32,856 nt of DNA from Schlesneria paludicola DSM 18645 (GCA_945869955.1 CAMBQP010000044.1:1-32856); one strand, 5' to 3'. Shown: positions 1 through 8,802, counted from the first letter of the stretch. The notes: generated by a model from the sequence alone, not told the origin. Program-made: numbers and translations.

Positions 1-554
1 CCGAGCTGGCACGCAAGTTTCGGGTGGCGATTGTCCTGGCGGCGAATGTGTTGCCGGCGGCGATGTTACGCGCGAATCGACCACGGGGAATGGCGGGGAT
101 CGACGCACTGTCGACGGTGGCGCGATCGGTCTGGATGATCGTGCGTGACCTGGATGTCGCCAACGGACGCAGGTTGGTCCCCATCAAAAAGACGCGCTAC
201 ATGAATCCCCATGGGTTTGCGTATAGCCTGTCTCAGGGGAAAATCGCCTGGGATGAAGCACCGGATGGGATTCAGGGTGAGGAGTTTTTGCGGCAGGCGA
301 TCATGGCCTCGAAAGATCCTCTGGCGCGAGAGCAGCAATTCGAAAATGATCGTGCCGCGAACTGGTTGCATGCACGACTGCGCAGCGGAAAGGTGGCTGC
401 ATTCGAGCTTCAAGCCGAGGCGGCCGAGAACGAGATCGGTGAAGCGTTACTGCGACGAGCGTTTCGGAGTTTGGGCTGTCAGACGAACAAAGTGCAGGAG
501 AAAGGGGAAAAAGCCCGCTGGTACTGGCGATTGCCGGACGAAGCTTTTTTTTAA
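1..554 (+). CDS. RepA-like AAA ATPase, C-terminal fragment (5' truncated)
   Basis: The frame is open from the left edge to the TAA at 552-554, so the N-terminus with the Walker motifs lies outside the window. The visible part contains GIDALSTVARSVWMIVRD followed by a segment about keeping or paying for parameters (RRLVPIKKTRY), a layout that I recognise from the C-terminal half of RepA/AAA_25-type hexameric ATPases and primase-helicases found in planctomycete and phage genomes. After it comes a helical tail with an EALLRRAFRSLG stretch and a basic, Trp-rich end, like the small winged-helix-like tail of such proteins. The GTG at 24 is only an internal codon. Family assignment is by pattern and moderately uncertain; the function could be replication-associated or a domesticated phage or plasmid ATPase. 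Confidence 0.5.
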   Translation, partial: ELARKFRVAIVLAANVLPAAMLRANRPRGMAGIDALSTVARSVWMIVRDLDVANGRRLVPIKKTRYMNPHGFAYSLSQGKIAWDEAPDGIQGEEFLRQAIMASKDPLAREQQFENDRAANWLHARLRSGKVAAFELQAEAAENEIGEALLRRAFRSLGCQTNKVQEKGEKARWYWRLPDEAFF

Positions 555-738
555 TCGTCACGCGGGGCCTGGTCCCCGTTCACAAGGGGGAAAAGGCAAA
601 TGGGTTGGTTTTGAACGGTTGTTTGGTTCACGACGGAGCCTCATCACGCGGGAGCGATGATGGCTACGTTGGGACGCCGGAGCAGCAATCAGGGCAAAGA
701 ACCGTGTTGGTCACGGCCCCTTTCCGAGTCCATGGCTG

Positions 739-2223
739 TTATCGATCTCGTTGCCAGATGACGAGTTGTGCGGTGGTGCTTGCTTGCGGGTCTCGTTGGA
801 TTTTAAGCACGAGAGACTCCATTTCGTCGTTTTCTTCGAGAGCTCTGGTGAGGTCCTCGAGGCTGCGTACAGGGGACCGGCCGACCTGTTCGAGTACATC
901 ATACAGCTGCAGATTGCCACTCAACGGACATTCGCGATCCATTTTTAAAACCAACAGCCCCCGAGTTGTGGGCTCATAGCCAAGCTGCTTGGCGAGATCC
1001 TCATCCAGCGGGTGGACAATCAATCCCATCGGGCGTACGGGGCCACCCCGAAGCGGATTCGCGGGGGCTTCGCTGGTTTTGCGCAGGTCGCTGCGGTCTG
1101 CCAGCATGATCGTCATGGAAACCTTTTTCTGAGCTCGCCAAACCGACATGTGAATCTGTTTTCCAATCGGCGAGAGACTCACCAGGTTAATCAGATGATC
1201 GTGGTCGTGGACGTCGACGCCGTCAAAATTCAGCACCACATCGCCAAACTGCAAACCGGCTCGTGAAGCGGGCGAGTTCTCGAACACCTCGTTCACTCGC
1301 GCCCCCTGCAATCGTTCCAATCGGAGTTTCATCGCCGCCTTGGCTTCAAAGTTTTCATCCAGCTTCACACCGATCCATGCACGAGGAACCACACCATGTT
1401 CGAGCAATTGATCCATGATTCGCTGGGCCAGCAGACTGGGGATACTGAATCCGATCCCCTCGTTGTGGCCACTTCGCGAGGCAATTGCGGTGTTGATTCC
1501 AATCACCCGTCCCTGCAGATCGATCAGGGGACCGCCACTATTCCCGGGATTGATCGCCGCATCCGTCTGCAGAAAATCCTGATTGATGACTTCCGATTTC
1601 CCCAACTGCAGTTTTCCGCGCCCCTTGGCACTAATAATCCCAAAGGTGACCGAACGACTTAATCCGAAAGGACTTCCCATGGCGAGTACCATGTGCCCAA
1701 TCTCGATCTTTCGACTGTCCCCCCACTTGGCGGCAATCAAATTCGTGGCCGTGATTTTTAAAACCGCGAGATCCGATTCGGCGTCGGTCCAGACTTTGTC
1801 GGGCTGGATTACACGTCCATCCGAAAGATGGATCGAGATGGAATCGAGGGGCGTCTTATCCACGACATGGCAATTCGTCACCACGAAAAAACCACTTGCC
1901 TTCGAGCTGGTGAGGATCACTCCCGAGCCGGTCTCTTCTTCTCTTGATCGACCCTGCAGCCGGCGTTCGCACTGGATATGAACCACGCTGGGGGTTGTCA
2001 CGGCCGAAATTTTGGCGAGCTGCAGACTTCCTTCCTGCAGTGGCGAACTTTCCGTACTCAGTTCGCGATAGACACGCTCGGTCGTGATGCCATCCAGAGG
2101 CTGCGCCTCGGCCGAGCGATGGCTGGGAAGGGAAACGATTCCGGCCCCCAGGGTGATGCCGACGATCAACATCCCGACCGAAACAATCAGGGGAGCAGGA
2201 GCACGCATGCGATTTCGTTTCAC
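739..2223 (-). CDS. HtrA/DegP-family trypsin-like serine protease with two PDZ domains
   Basis: Envelope protein-quality-control protease. The 494-residue product has an N-terminal membrane anchor or uncleaved signal (about residues 11-31). The trypsin-like domain spans about 70-275 and carries the full catalytic triad: His119 in TNCHVVD, Asp151 in ESDLAVLKI, and Ser229 in NPGNSGGPL. PDZ1 (about 280-375) starts with AWIGVKLDE and includes SPASRAGLQFGDVV. A second, more diverged PDZ follows (about 395-490), with RGLLVLKM and LQLYDVLEQVGRSPV. Length and order match the DegP/DegS/DegQ group. The ATG at 2223 opens directly before the hydrophobic anchor. It is last in a minus-strand cluster but separated by 307 bp from the gene upstream, where a candidate promoter lies (2403-2431), so it is probably transcribed independently. 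Confidence 0.9.
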   Translation of the reverse strand: MKRNRMRAPAPLIVSVGMLIVGITLGAGIVSLPSHRSAEAQPLDGITTERVYRELSTESSPLQEGSLQLAKISAVTTPSVVHIQCERRLQGRSREEETGSGVILTSSKASGFFVVTNCHVVDKTPLDSISIHLSDGRVIQPDKVWTDAESDLAVLKITATNLIAAKWGDSRKIEIGHMVLAMGSPFGLSRSVTFGIISAKGRGKLQLGKSEVINQDFLQTDAAINPGNSGGPLIDLQGRVIGINTAIASRSGHNEGIGFSIPSLLAQRIMDQLLEHGVVPRAWIGVKLDENFEAKAAMKLRLERLQGARVNEVFENSPASRAGLQFGDVVLNFDGVDVHDHDHLINLVSLSPIGKQIHMSVWRAQKKVSMTIMLADRSDLRKTSEAPANPLRGGPVRPMGLIVHPLDEDLAKQLGYEPTTRGLLVLKMDRECPLSGNLQLYDVLEQVGRSPVRSLEDLTRALEENDEMESLVLKIQRDPQASTTAQLVIWQRDR

Positions 2224-2402
2224 CGCTGGGCGAGACCCGTCATCAAGACTCGTCTCGCAACCCTTGGCTGCCCTAACATCCTGCCCAGGCCTTTAAATTA
2301 GCAACTACCGCACAATCCGACGCATTATCAGTCCCAATGCGCCCCAGATTTGCGACCTCAATCCAATCAATGATTGTCTCGACCAATCATACCTGAAAAT
2401 TC

Positions 2403-2431
2403 AATGTATTTCTCGTGTGACGACTAGTCAA
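2403..2431 (-). promoter_or_regulatory. Candidate sigma-70-type promoter upstream of the HtrA gene
   Basis: On the minus strand TTGACT (2431-2426) and TACATT (2408-2403) are separated by exactly 17 bp. They match the TTGACA and TATAAT consensus at 5/6 and 4/6 positions. The predicted leader to the ATG at 2223 is about 170 nt. Just downstream, the 13-bp palindrome CAATCA-A-TGATTG lies at 2364-2376, followed by another CAATCA at 2384-2389. The rest of the 2224-2530 gap shows no convincing ORF. The call rests on sequence match only. Confidence 0.4.
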
Positions 2432-2530
2432 TTGGCGAGCCACTGTGATGGCTGGCTTAGATTCTTTGTCAGACTTTCCCTTTGCCTGAGACTCCTTTTC
2501 CGGCGACTTCCCTTTTTCTGCCACGGACGA

Positions 2531-3658
2531 TTACTCAAAAGCATAGTCCCAGACTTCGCCTGTTCCATTGATCCGAAGTCGCGAGAATGCATGCTGGACT
2601 CGACCGAGTAATTGTTCTGGGACTTCAAAATAGTCTGCCAGCCATTTTTTCAGATTCGGTGTTTCTGTGGTTCCATCCCCCGATTGGAAATGCGACAGCA
2701 CCAGAATCTGATACGTGCCTGCTTCCAAGGATAACTGATATTCCCCCTGGTCATCGGCCGCTGCTGCGGCCCCCCCGACCTGCTTCAAGGTGGCGTTGGC
2801 AATCTGTTGATCCGCGAGCGAGTCACCGGGTCGAAACCCCACCACGGAGAGCCGAGCGTCACCGGTTCGTTTCGCCGGAAACACCAGAACGCGCGCACCA
2901 CGGTCGGGATGGCTTGCTCCTGCTTTTGTTTTGTAGGTGATGCGTCCCCGCAACCCATTTTCGGGAACTGTCGTCTTCTTCTCCAGCGGTCCGGGATCGC
3001 GAATCTGAGTCCGCGCCGGCAAAATTTGGGCAAACCGTTCCATCAGCATTCCGGCAACGAAGAGGCTGCTCGCGATCAGGAATAACATCAGGGAAGAACG
3101 TCTTTGAATTTCGCCAGCTGCGGGAGCGGCGCGGGATGAAATGGGTGGTTCTTCGGGGGGATTGGTAGAAATCCCCTCGGACAATGCCGCAAGTTCGGCC
3201 AAGAGACCCTGTTCATCTTGATGAAGCAAAGGATCATCGATCGAGTTTTCGAGTGACAAATTGGCCGCAGGTCTCACGATCACGGGCGTCGGCAGCAGTG
3301 GGACTTCAATCGGAATCGGTTCCAGGATCGGCTGGGGACGCAGATTTTCCTCGTCCGCTTCCCCCTCGATATCGAGATCCGATCTTGTGACCAAAGGTGA
3401 CGTTGGCACGTGATGAACAGGGGCGTCGATCAACTTTGCCAATTCATCGAGGGCCCGACTGAGCTGGGTATCGTTTCGTTCCAGTTCAGGATCCGCGATC
3501 AGTTGAACGGCCCCCTCGGAAATCGGTACCCGAATCGACCGACCGCAGGTGGGGCAGTCGACGACGCCCCCCGCCTGTGAACGAGAAATTCCCAGGAACT
3601 GCCGACAGTAATTGCATCGAAATTTGATAGGCACAATCACCCGTTTCCGCTTGATCAA
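2531..3658 (-). CDS. Zinc-ribbon membrane protein with C-terminal carboxypeptidase-regulatory-like region
   Basis: Function unknown. A zinc ribbon is formed by CNYC (Cys15, Cys18) and CPTC (Cys35, Cys38). An acidic, proline-rich linker without predicted fold follows to about residue 185. A single membrane segment is at about 188-206 (SSLMLFLIASSLFVAGM). The C-terminal part (about 233-375) includes RGRITYKTKAG and a DDQGEYQLSLEAGTYQILVLS motif, typical of carboxypeptidase-regulatory-like beta-sandwich domains. The cytoplasmic zinc ribbon plus external tail layout recurs in planctomycete proteins of unknown role. The longest frame starts at a TTG (3658) with GGAG about 10 nt upstream; a GTG at 3640 is the alternative. 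It lies 48 bp after the DUF1501 gene on the same strand and may be cotranscribed with it. Confidence 0.7.
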   Translation of the reverse strand: MIKRKRVIVPIKFRCNYCRQFLGISRSQAGGVVDCPTCGRSIRVPISEGAVQLIADPELERNDTQLSRALDELAKLIDAPVHHVPTSPLVTRSDLDIEGEADEENLRPQPILEPIPIEVPLLPTPVIVRPAANLSLENSIDDPLLHQDEQGLLAELAALSEGISTNPPEEPPISSRAAPAAGEIQRRSSLMLFLIASSLFVAGMLMERFAQILPARTQIRDPGPLEKKTTVPENGLRGRITYKTKAGASHPDRGARVLVFPAKRTGDARLSVVGFRPGDSLADQQIANATLKQVGGAAAAADDQGEYQLSLEAGTYQILVLSHFQSGDGTTETPNLKKWLADYFEVPEQLLGRVQHAFSRLRINGTGEVWDYAFE

Positions 3659-3706
3659 CTGGCAGAGACTCCAGCCCTGAAGGATTTTTCAATCAGCGTA
3701 AACGAT

Positions 3707-4978
3707 TCAGGATTCCTTCGGAACCCGGAATCTCTCGATCGGCTTCCCGGCACAAAATTTCATCGGCCTCCCAATCGGGGTCATCACCTCTTTGGCGTAA
3801 TCGATCCCCATCCGGTCCAGAATGGTCGCAGAGAGGTCCGCAATCTCAATCGGATCCGTTGGCAGTTTTGCATTCCCTTCCGGGTCGGTTTCCCCTATCA
3901 CCATGCCGCTGGGAAGTCCCCCGCCACCCAGTAAACACGAAAAGCCCGATGGCCAATGATCGCGGCCCCCCAGTGGATTGATCTGGGGTGTTCTCCCAAA
4001 CTCGCCCGTGACGAGTACGATCGTGGATTGCAGCAAATCGCGATCGGCAAGATCTTTTGTCAGGGCCGCGAGTGCTGGATCGAGGGTTTTGGCTCGAGCC
4101 GACTGTCCTTCATGGTTCTTGGCATGTGTATCAAATCCGGGTAACACGACTTCGATCGAGCAGATACCGACTTCAATCAATCGACGGGCGACGAGGCAAC
4201 CTTTGCCAAACGAGTTCTCGCCGTATGCCGCGCGTAATGATTCGGGTTCGTCTTCCACCGAGAAGGCCTTGAGTTGTGTGGAGGTCATCATCCGGAGCGC
4301 GGCATCAATCGTGTGTTGGTGCAAGGTCTGATCCACCTTGTGGGTCCGGCCTCGGGCGAACGTTTGCGAGACGAGACTTAAATTTTCCAGTCGCCGGGTC
4401 TGTCGTTCCGAACCGACCAGCGCCTGAATGTTCTGGCCGTTGTTCCCCGGATTGAAGATGCGATACGCATCGAATCGCTCACCCAGAAACCCACCGCGCG
4501 GAGGGAAATTGGCGTCACCCAGCGAGACAAATTGAGGGATTTCCACAAGTTCATTGGGGCGTTCGTGGATCGCAATCGAGCCAATGCTGGGATGAACGAG
4601 TGTCGGTTCTGGACGATAACCTGTGTGCAGCATGTACGAAGCCCGCTCGTGATCCCCCTCTTTGGAAACGAGCGAACGGATCAACGAAAAATGGTGTAAT
4701 TGCTCGGCCATTTGCGGGTACAGATCCGCGATTTCCACACCCACCAGCGTCGTCTTGATCGCCGAGACCTCCCCCCCAATCCGAGTTCCCGGATGGGGAT
4801 CCCAGGTCTCCAATTGGCTCGGCCCCCCACCCAACCAGATGGTCAGTAAGGTTTTCGCCCGCTCGGTTCCGCGCTGCTCAGCGGCACGCAAATCGAGACT
4901 GGGGAGTGCAAATGAAAGCCCGCACGAAGAGACGCCTAATCGCAAAAACTGTCGGCGAGAGAATCGATTTAACAGCAT
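3707..4978 (-). CDS. DUF1501 family exported protein
   Basis: Planctomycete-typical secreted protein of the alkaline-phosphatase/sulfatase-like superfamily whose reaction is unknown. The chosen ATG at 4978 gives 423 residues and places SRRQFLRLG at residues 7-15, a twin-arginine-type export signal followed by a short hydrophobic stretch. The longer frame to a TTG at 5035 would bury that signal, so I rejected it. Visible family motifs are TIWLGGGPSQLETWDPHPG near residue 46 and GEFGRTPQINPLGGRDHWP ending near 343. The length is normal for the family. It follows the DUF1549/DUF1553 gene on the same strand, the standard pairing in planctomycetes, which suggests the two products act together at the cell surface or in the periplasm. 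Confidence 0.88.
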   Translation of the reverse strand: MLLNRFSRRQFLRLGVSSCGLSFALPSLDLRAAEQRGTERAKTLLTIWLGGGPSQLETWDPHPGTRIGGEVSAIKTTLVGVEIADLYPQMAEQLHHFSLIRSLVSKEGDHERASYMLHTGYRPEPTLVHPSIGSIAIHERPNELVEIPQFVSLGDANFPPRGGFLGERFDAYRIFNPGNNGQNIQALVGSERQTRRLENLSLVSQTFARGRTHKVDQTLHQHTIDAALRMMTSTQLKAFSVEDEPESLRAAYGENSFGKGCLVARRLIEVGICSIEVVLPGFDTHAKNHEGQSARAKTLDPALAALTKDLADRDLLQSTIVLVTGEFGRTPQINPLGGRDHWPSGFSCLLGGGGLPSGMVIGETDPEGNAKLPTDPIEIADLSATILDRMGIDYAKEVMTPIGRPMKFCAGKPIERFRVPKES

Positions 4979-5121
4979 AACAGTTCGACTCACCAGAGAT
5001 TGGAAATTGTGAAAAAGGGAAGGTCCCACAGTCAAGTGAAGGTCAACCGCCTCAGTTGTCGTTGTTCAAGCGTTGAGACGACCGATCCGCATACGTCTCT
5101 GTGCAAAACAGACAGAAAAAA

Positions 5122-5172
5122 CCAGTATCCCGAATAACCCAGAATCCCGAATAACCCAGAATCCCGAATAAC
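5122..5172. repeat. Three tandem copies of a 17-bp unit
   Basis: Copies lie at 5122-5138, 5139-5155 and 5156-5172; the unit is CCAGAATCCCGAATAAC, with one substitution (A to T) in the first copy. The array ends exactly at the base before the stop codon of the DUF1549/DUF1553 gene (5173-5175) and fills part of the gap to the DUF1501 gene. The unit has no obvious hairpin and no spacers, so it is a minisatellite-like repeat and not a CRISPR. Confidence 0.9.
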
Positions 5173-6807
5173 TCAGTGTCCCCAACAAAACTCAGGGCTG
5201 TTGAATAAAGTCCAGAAAAGATCTTCGACAACCTGACTTCGTTCATCCCCGTGGGTTCGTTCGAGTTGTCTCAACAGAACCGAACGCTCTTCCGCCGTCG
5301 GATGTCGGGTCAAACAGACGAGAAAACAGAGGTCCAGGCAGGCTTCGTCATCAGGTGCCATTCCGGCAATCCGTCCCGCAGCACTGAAGATCGTGCTTTT
5401 CGTCCACTCGGCGGCAAAACTGCTGTTCATCCGCAGCAGGGCCTGTGGAATCGTTCCGGTCCGCTCCGTCAGTTCGTCATCGCCGAGGTCTCCGTACTCT
5501 TTCACGAAATCGAGTTCTCGAAAGAAGCGAATCGCCCGCGTCGTCCAGTGTGAATGGCGGTCAACGGTCTTGATCGAGGAAGCCTGGACCATTGCTCCGA
5601 TCACCTGTTCGGGACGTAACCGTGTTAACGGAAATGCGACCCAGGCTTGCTCGAACGAATCGAGGTCGTCTGTCGCTTCCAGCCCAGGGTGTTGTGACGT
5701 ACTGCGAAAAAGTCGTGTGGCGATGATGGTTGAGATCAGTCGCTTCAGGTCACAGCCGTGAGCTCGAAAATCAGCGCCGAGCAGATCCAGCAAGTCCTCC
5801 GCATCGGGCCCCGTGCCGTGGGGGTTCGGCAAATCGTCGACCGGCTGAATCCAGGGTCTGCCGAATAACAGTCCCCAGACGCGGTTGACGAGGGCGCGAT
5901 CAAAACGACGATTGTCGGGATGAGTTACCCATGCCGCGAGTCGCTCACGATTTTTCCCTGCCGACGGGAACCATTCCGGGTGAAAGGGGACAGACGGTTC
6001 AATGGTTCGGTCCTGAAGTGTCAGCCGATCGAGCAGGGTGTAGGGGTCCGTTTTATTGTCTTCCACCCCGACTCCCGTAATTTTGAGCTGACCATAGCAG
6101 GCCGCCAGACCTTCGAATTGCTCTTGTTTCCAGTCTGCGAAGGGATGATGGTGGCACTGAGCACAGTCAATGCGCTGACCGAGGAAGGCACGGGTGGTAC
6201 GGCCCGCGAGTTTGTTATGATCGATGACTCCATCGGCGACGACGGCGGCGACAAAGTTTACTTCGGGATTATCGGTCCAGAGTCCCCGTTGCGAAATCAT
6301 GTCTCGAACTACCTGATCATACGGACGGTTTTGATGGAATTGATTGCCGAGCCAATCCCAGAAGCGATCGCGTCGAAAAACAACGAATTGTCCCTCATCG
6401 GTACCAATGAGAAAGCGAGCAAATCTTCGGGCGAAATAATCCGCAAATCGGCGATCTGCCAGCAACCGTTCGGTCCAGCGATCGACCCGGTCGGTGCGGT
6501 GGTCCGCTTCAAACTCGCGAATCTCTGCGAGGGAAGGAGCGGTTCCGTGGAGCACAAGCGACAGTCGTCGCAGCAGGGTGAAATCCTCTGCGCGAAGGGC
6601 GGGTGGCAACCCCGCCGCATGCCAGCGATTTGCCAAAAGTTCGTCGACACGACTGACGATCTGCGGGTGTTCGGGTAAGTTCGAAATTGGCGGAGGTGGT
6701 TTCTGCCGCGAAAAGGGGCTCAGAGCCGCCGACGCCACGAGGAGACCGACGCCGAGTACGACCAGAAGCGGGAACAAGGTAATCCCTGAGCGATGACGGG
6801 TGTTCAT
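5173..6807 (-). CDS. DUF1549/DUF1553 domain protein (PSCyt2/PSD1 group)
   Basis: Large exported protein typical of planctomycetes; biochemical role unknown. The ATG at 6807 gives 544 residues and starts a clean signal or anchor (MNTRHRSGITLFPLLVV, then a hydrophobic run to about residue 30). The longer frame to 6960 has a poor N-terminus. The DUF1549 region (about 50-240) carries the c-type-haem-like motif CAQCHHHPF at 215-223, where the family usually has CAQCHDHPF or similar. The DUF1553 region (about 300-530) includes NRRFDRALVNRVWGLLFGRP and the ending ELFWTLFNSPEF-like block common to these proteins. The gene is upstream of the DUF1501 gene on the same strand with a repeat-bearing gap of 194 bp, so an operon is likely. 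Confidence 0.87.
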   Translation of the reverse strand: MNTRHRSGITLFPLLVVLGVGLLVASAALSPFSRQKPPPPISNLPEHPQIVSRVDELLANRWHAAGLPPALRAEDFTLLRRLSLVLHGTAPSLAEIREFEADHRTDRVDRWTERLLADRRFADYFARRFARFLIGTDEGQFVVFRRDRFWDWLGNQFHQNRPYDQVVRDMISQRGLWTDNPEVNFVAAVVADGVIDHNKLAGRTTRAFLGQRIDCAQCHHHPFADWKQEQFEGLAACYGQLKITGVGVEDNKTDPYTLLDRLTLQDRTIEPSVPFHPEWFPSAGKNRERLAAWVTHPDNRRFDRALVNRVWGLLFGRPWIQPVDDLPNPHGTGPDAEDLLDLLGADFRAHGCDLKRLISTIIATRLFRSTSQHPGLEATDDLDSFEQAWVAFPLTRLRPEQVIGAMVQASSIKTVDRHSHWTTRAIRFFRELDFVKEYGDLGDDELTERTGTIPQALLRMNSSFAAEWTKSTIFSAAGRIAGMAPDDEACLDLCFLVCLTRHPTAEERSVLLRQLERTHGDERSQVVEDLFWTLFNSPEFCWGH

Positions 6808-7070
6808 GGTTTGCAGGCCTGAAGTAAACTGAGTCCCGACCGGGTCTGATCCGCAATTTTGACCGGCCCTGATCCCTTCGACGAGAGGAACCTGTCCGGA
6901 TAGGATAACATGCTTGAGAGCCGATCGCAGCAAAAATGAAAACCTGAAAAAAAATTGCACGCCGTTGCACGCTGATTGAGTATGACGTACGTGATACGAT
7001 CAGTCGATTCCCAAGGTCTTTTAGAACAGGCCCTGGAAACGTGGTGCTGGAAATTTTTCGGGCCGGCCGG

Positions 7071-8327
7071 ATGGTGAGCATGTTCGAAATGAAATCAACT
7101 TCGACCGAGAATGGTTCCAAGGAGATTCTGCCTCCACCGCCACGTCCGGTAATCGATGCCGTCGAATCGGGTGATGCAGACGAGCAGGCCCATGCCCCTT
7201 TTCAGCGTTTACCCCCTTTCCCCCGCTCATTCCGGCAGTGTCATCTCGCGATTTACTGGCTGGCCGAGTTCGGATTTGGATTGTTCAGTCTACTCGCGCT
7301 GCTGGCATTTTTGGCGGCAATCCCTGGACTGAATTTTCTGGCGCTGGGGTATCTCTTGGAAGCGGAAGGCCGCGTGGCGCGAACAGGGAAATTGCGATAC
7401 AGCATGCCCCTGTTACCGCTCGCACCGAAACTCGGCGGGATGGTACTCGGAATCTGGTTCTGGTGCTGGATGGTGCGATTGTTCGCGGATGCAGCCAGTG
7501 ATGCGATGTTGGTGGCTCCCGGATCGACGATGGCGACCGCCTGGCAACTCGGGTTAATTCTGTTTTCGCTGGGAGTTGCTCTGCATTTGGTGCTGGCACT
7601 CGCACGTGGTGGCCGGCTCAGCCTGTTTTTCTGGCCCACACCGCTGAATGCACTTTGGTTATGGAAACGGTTTTATCAGGGTGGATATTGGCAAGCGGCC
7701 GGAATCGTGGTTTCGGACTGGATTGCGGCACTGAGATTGCGACACCATTTCTGGCTTGGTCTGCGCGGTTTTTTACTGGCTTTCGTCTGGTTGTTTATTC
7801 CGACGGCGTGCTTTTCGGTCTTGCGAGACACCTCGAAACCGGGGCAGGTCGTGGTCACGCTCGTTGGTGGTGTTGCGCTGGCCGTCGTGCTGAGCTGGGT
7901 CCCGTTTCTTCAGGCACATTTTGCTGCAGAAAATCGCTGGCGAGCCATGTTTGAAATCCGGATCATCCGGGAACTCTACCGGAAAGCCCCGTTGGCCATG
8001 CTATTTTCCCTCGCGGTCTTGTATGCGTTTTCGCTCCCCCTTTATCCCTTTAAAGCGGCTGCGCTCCCGAGGGATGTCTACTGGCTGCTGACACCGATTT
8101 TCATTCTGTCGATTTATCCTGCCAAGATTCTCGTCGGTTGGGCCTATTCCCAAGCGAATCGTCGAGAGCAGCGTACTTGGCGGATTCTGCGCTGGGGTTG
8201 TTCGCTCTTGATGATGACCGCATTGGGGCTGTATGTGTTCGTGTTGTTCTTTACTCCGGCCATCGGAGCGGCGGGCCGAGCGGTTCTTTTCCAGCATCAT
8301 GGCATTCTGCTTCCCTGGCCATTTTGA
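7071..8327 (+). CDS. Multi-pass membrane protein of unknown function
   Basis: I do not recognise the family. A soluble, proline-containing N-terminal tail of about 60 residues (PPPPRPV near the start) is followed by roughly eight hydrophobic segments, including FGLFSLLALLAFLAAIPG, GMVLGIWFWCWMV, LGLILFSLGVALHLVLALA, FLLAFVWLFIPTACF, VVVTLVGGVALAVVL and LLMMTALGLYVFVLFF. A conserved-looking loop NFLALGYLLEAEGRVARTGKL follows the first segment. The start is uncertain: GTG 7041, ATG 7071, 7080 or 7089 are all in frame, and the last has GGTGAG about 10 nt upstream. It diverges from the DUF1549 gene across a gap with two TTGCACGC direct repeats (6955-6962 and 6965-6972). The inner-membrane location is inferred. 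Confidence 0.75.
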   Translation: MVSMFEMKSTSTENGSKEILPPPPRPVIDAVESGDADEQAHAPFQRLPPFPRSFRQCHLAIYWLAEFGFGLFSLLALLAFLAAIPGLNFLALGYLLEAEGRVARTGKLRYSMPLLPLAPKLGGMVLGIWFWCWMVRLFADAASDAMLVAPGSTMATAWQLGLILFSLGVALHLVLALARGGRLSLFFWPTPLNALWLWKRFYQGGYWQAAGIVVSDWIAALRLRHHFWLGLRGFLLAFVWLFIPTACFSVLRDTSKPGQVVVTLVGGVALAVVLSWVPFLQAHFAAENRWRAMFEIRIIRELYRKAPLAMLFSLAVLYAFSLPLYPFKAAALPRDVYWLLTPIFILSIYPAKILVGWAYSQANRREQRTWRILRWGCSLLMMTALGLYVFVLFFTPAIGAAGRAVLFQHHGILLPWPF

Positions 8328-8421
8328 GTGGCTGCGGTCTGGTCTGGCCATTCCGGATTGCTGCCACGCGCTGCAGTTCTCGCTCTTGTTGCACTGACCT
8401 CTTTTCGTCTTGCCTCTTGTC

Positions 8422-8460
8422 GCACTGCACACACTGCACGCACTGCACGCAGTGCAGTGC
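8422..8460. repeat. CACTGCAC direct repeats ending in a 9-bp inverted repeat
   Basis: CACTGCAC occurs at 8423-8430, 8432-8439 and 8441-8448. The last copy with its preceding G (GCACTGCAC, 8440-8448) is followed after three bases by its perfect complement GTGCAGTGC (8452-8460), which can also pair with 8422-8430. It lies in the 475-bp gap between the membrane protein and the MarR gene. There is no T-run, so it is not a standard terminator. I see no convincing gene in the rest of 8328-8802 apart from the inverted repeat near the MarR start. Confidence 0.8.
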
Positions 8461-8725
8461 ACCGCACGAACGATTTCATCGGCATCTTTTGCCATGGGAC
8501 AAGTGGGACTCCTGATTCGCGGCGATGCGGTCAGCGCATCTCTTGAGGTTTTTTCCGCAGAATCGCCGAAACCAGGGAATTCTTTTCGTCGAGTTTGAGG
8601 GTTCGCTGAATTCTTCGGATGTTGCCGGAAATTCCTTCAGATACGAACGATCCGGCGACGAATCAACAGAGGAGACGACTGATTCTTTGAAATCAGGCGG
8701 AGTTGGTTTGGACGGGCAGGCCATT

Positions 8726-8755
8726 TCGACGAGAGAGGACAACAAGTCTCGTCGA
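8726..8755. promoter_or_regulatory. Perfect 9-bp inverted repeat upstream of the MarR gene, candidate operator
   Basis: TCGACGAGA (8726-8734) and TCTCGTCGA (8747-8755) are perfect complements separated by 12 bp. Half-site centres are 21 bp apart, two turns of B-DNA, and the element ends 47 bp before the ATG at 8803. Position and symmetry fit an autoregulatory operator. A transcript hairpin is the alternative. MarR sites are usually more compact, which lowers confidence. Confidence 0.4.
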
Positions 8756-8802
8756 CTCAATCATGCGAAAACGAAGATCCTCTGGTTTACGAGGGCTGTT
8801 GA

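Noticed and set aside
660..761. 33-codon ORF after the partial ATPase gene with GGGAGCG upstream
   Set aside because: Short, unremarkable composition, and it overlaps the end of the convergent HtrA gene; evidence is too weak to list.
5920..6678. 252-codon plus-strand open frame
   Set aside because: It is entirely antisense to the DUF1549/DUF1553 gene, whose product is clearly recognisable; the antisense product has no domain features.
6955..6972. TTGCACGC direct repeats 10 bp apart in the divergent gap before the membrane protein
   Set aside because: Only two short copies and no convincing promoter around them; could be chance.
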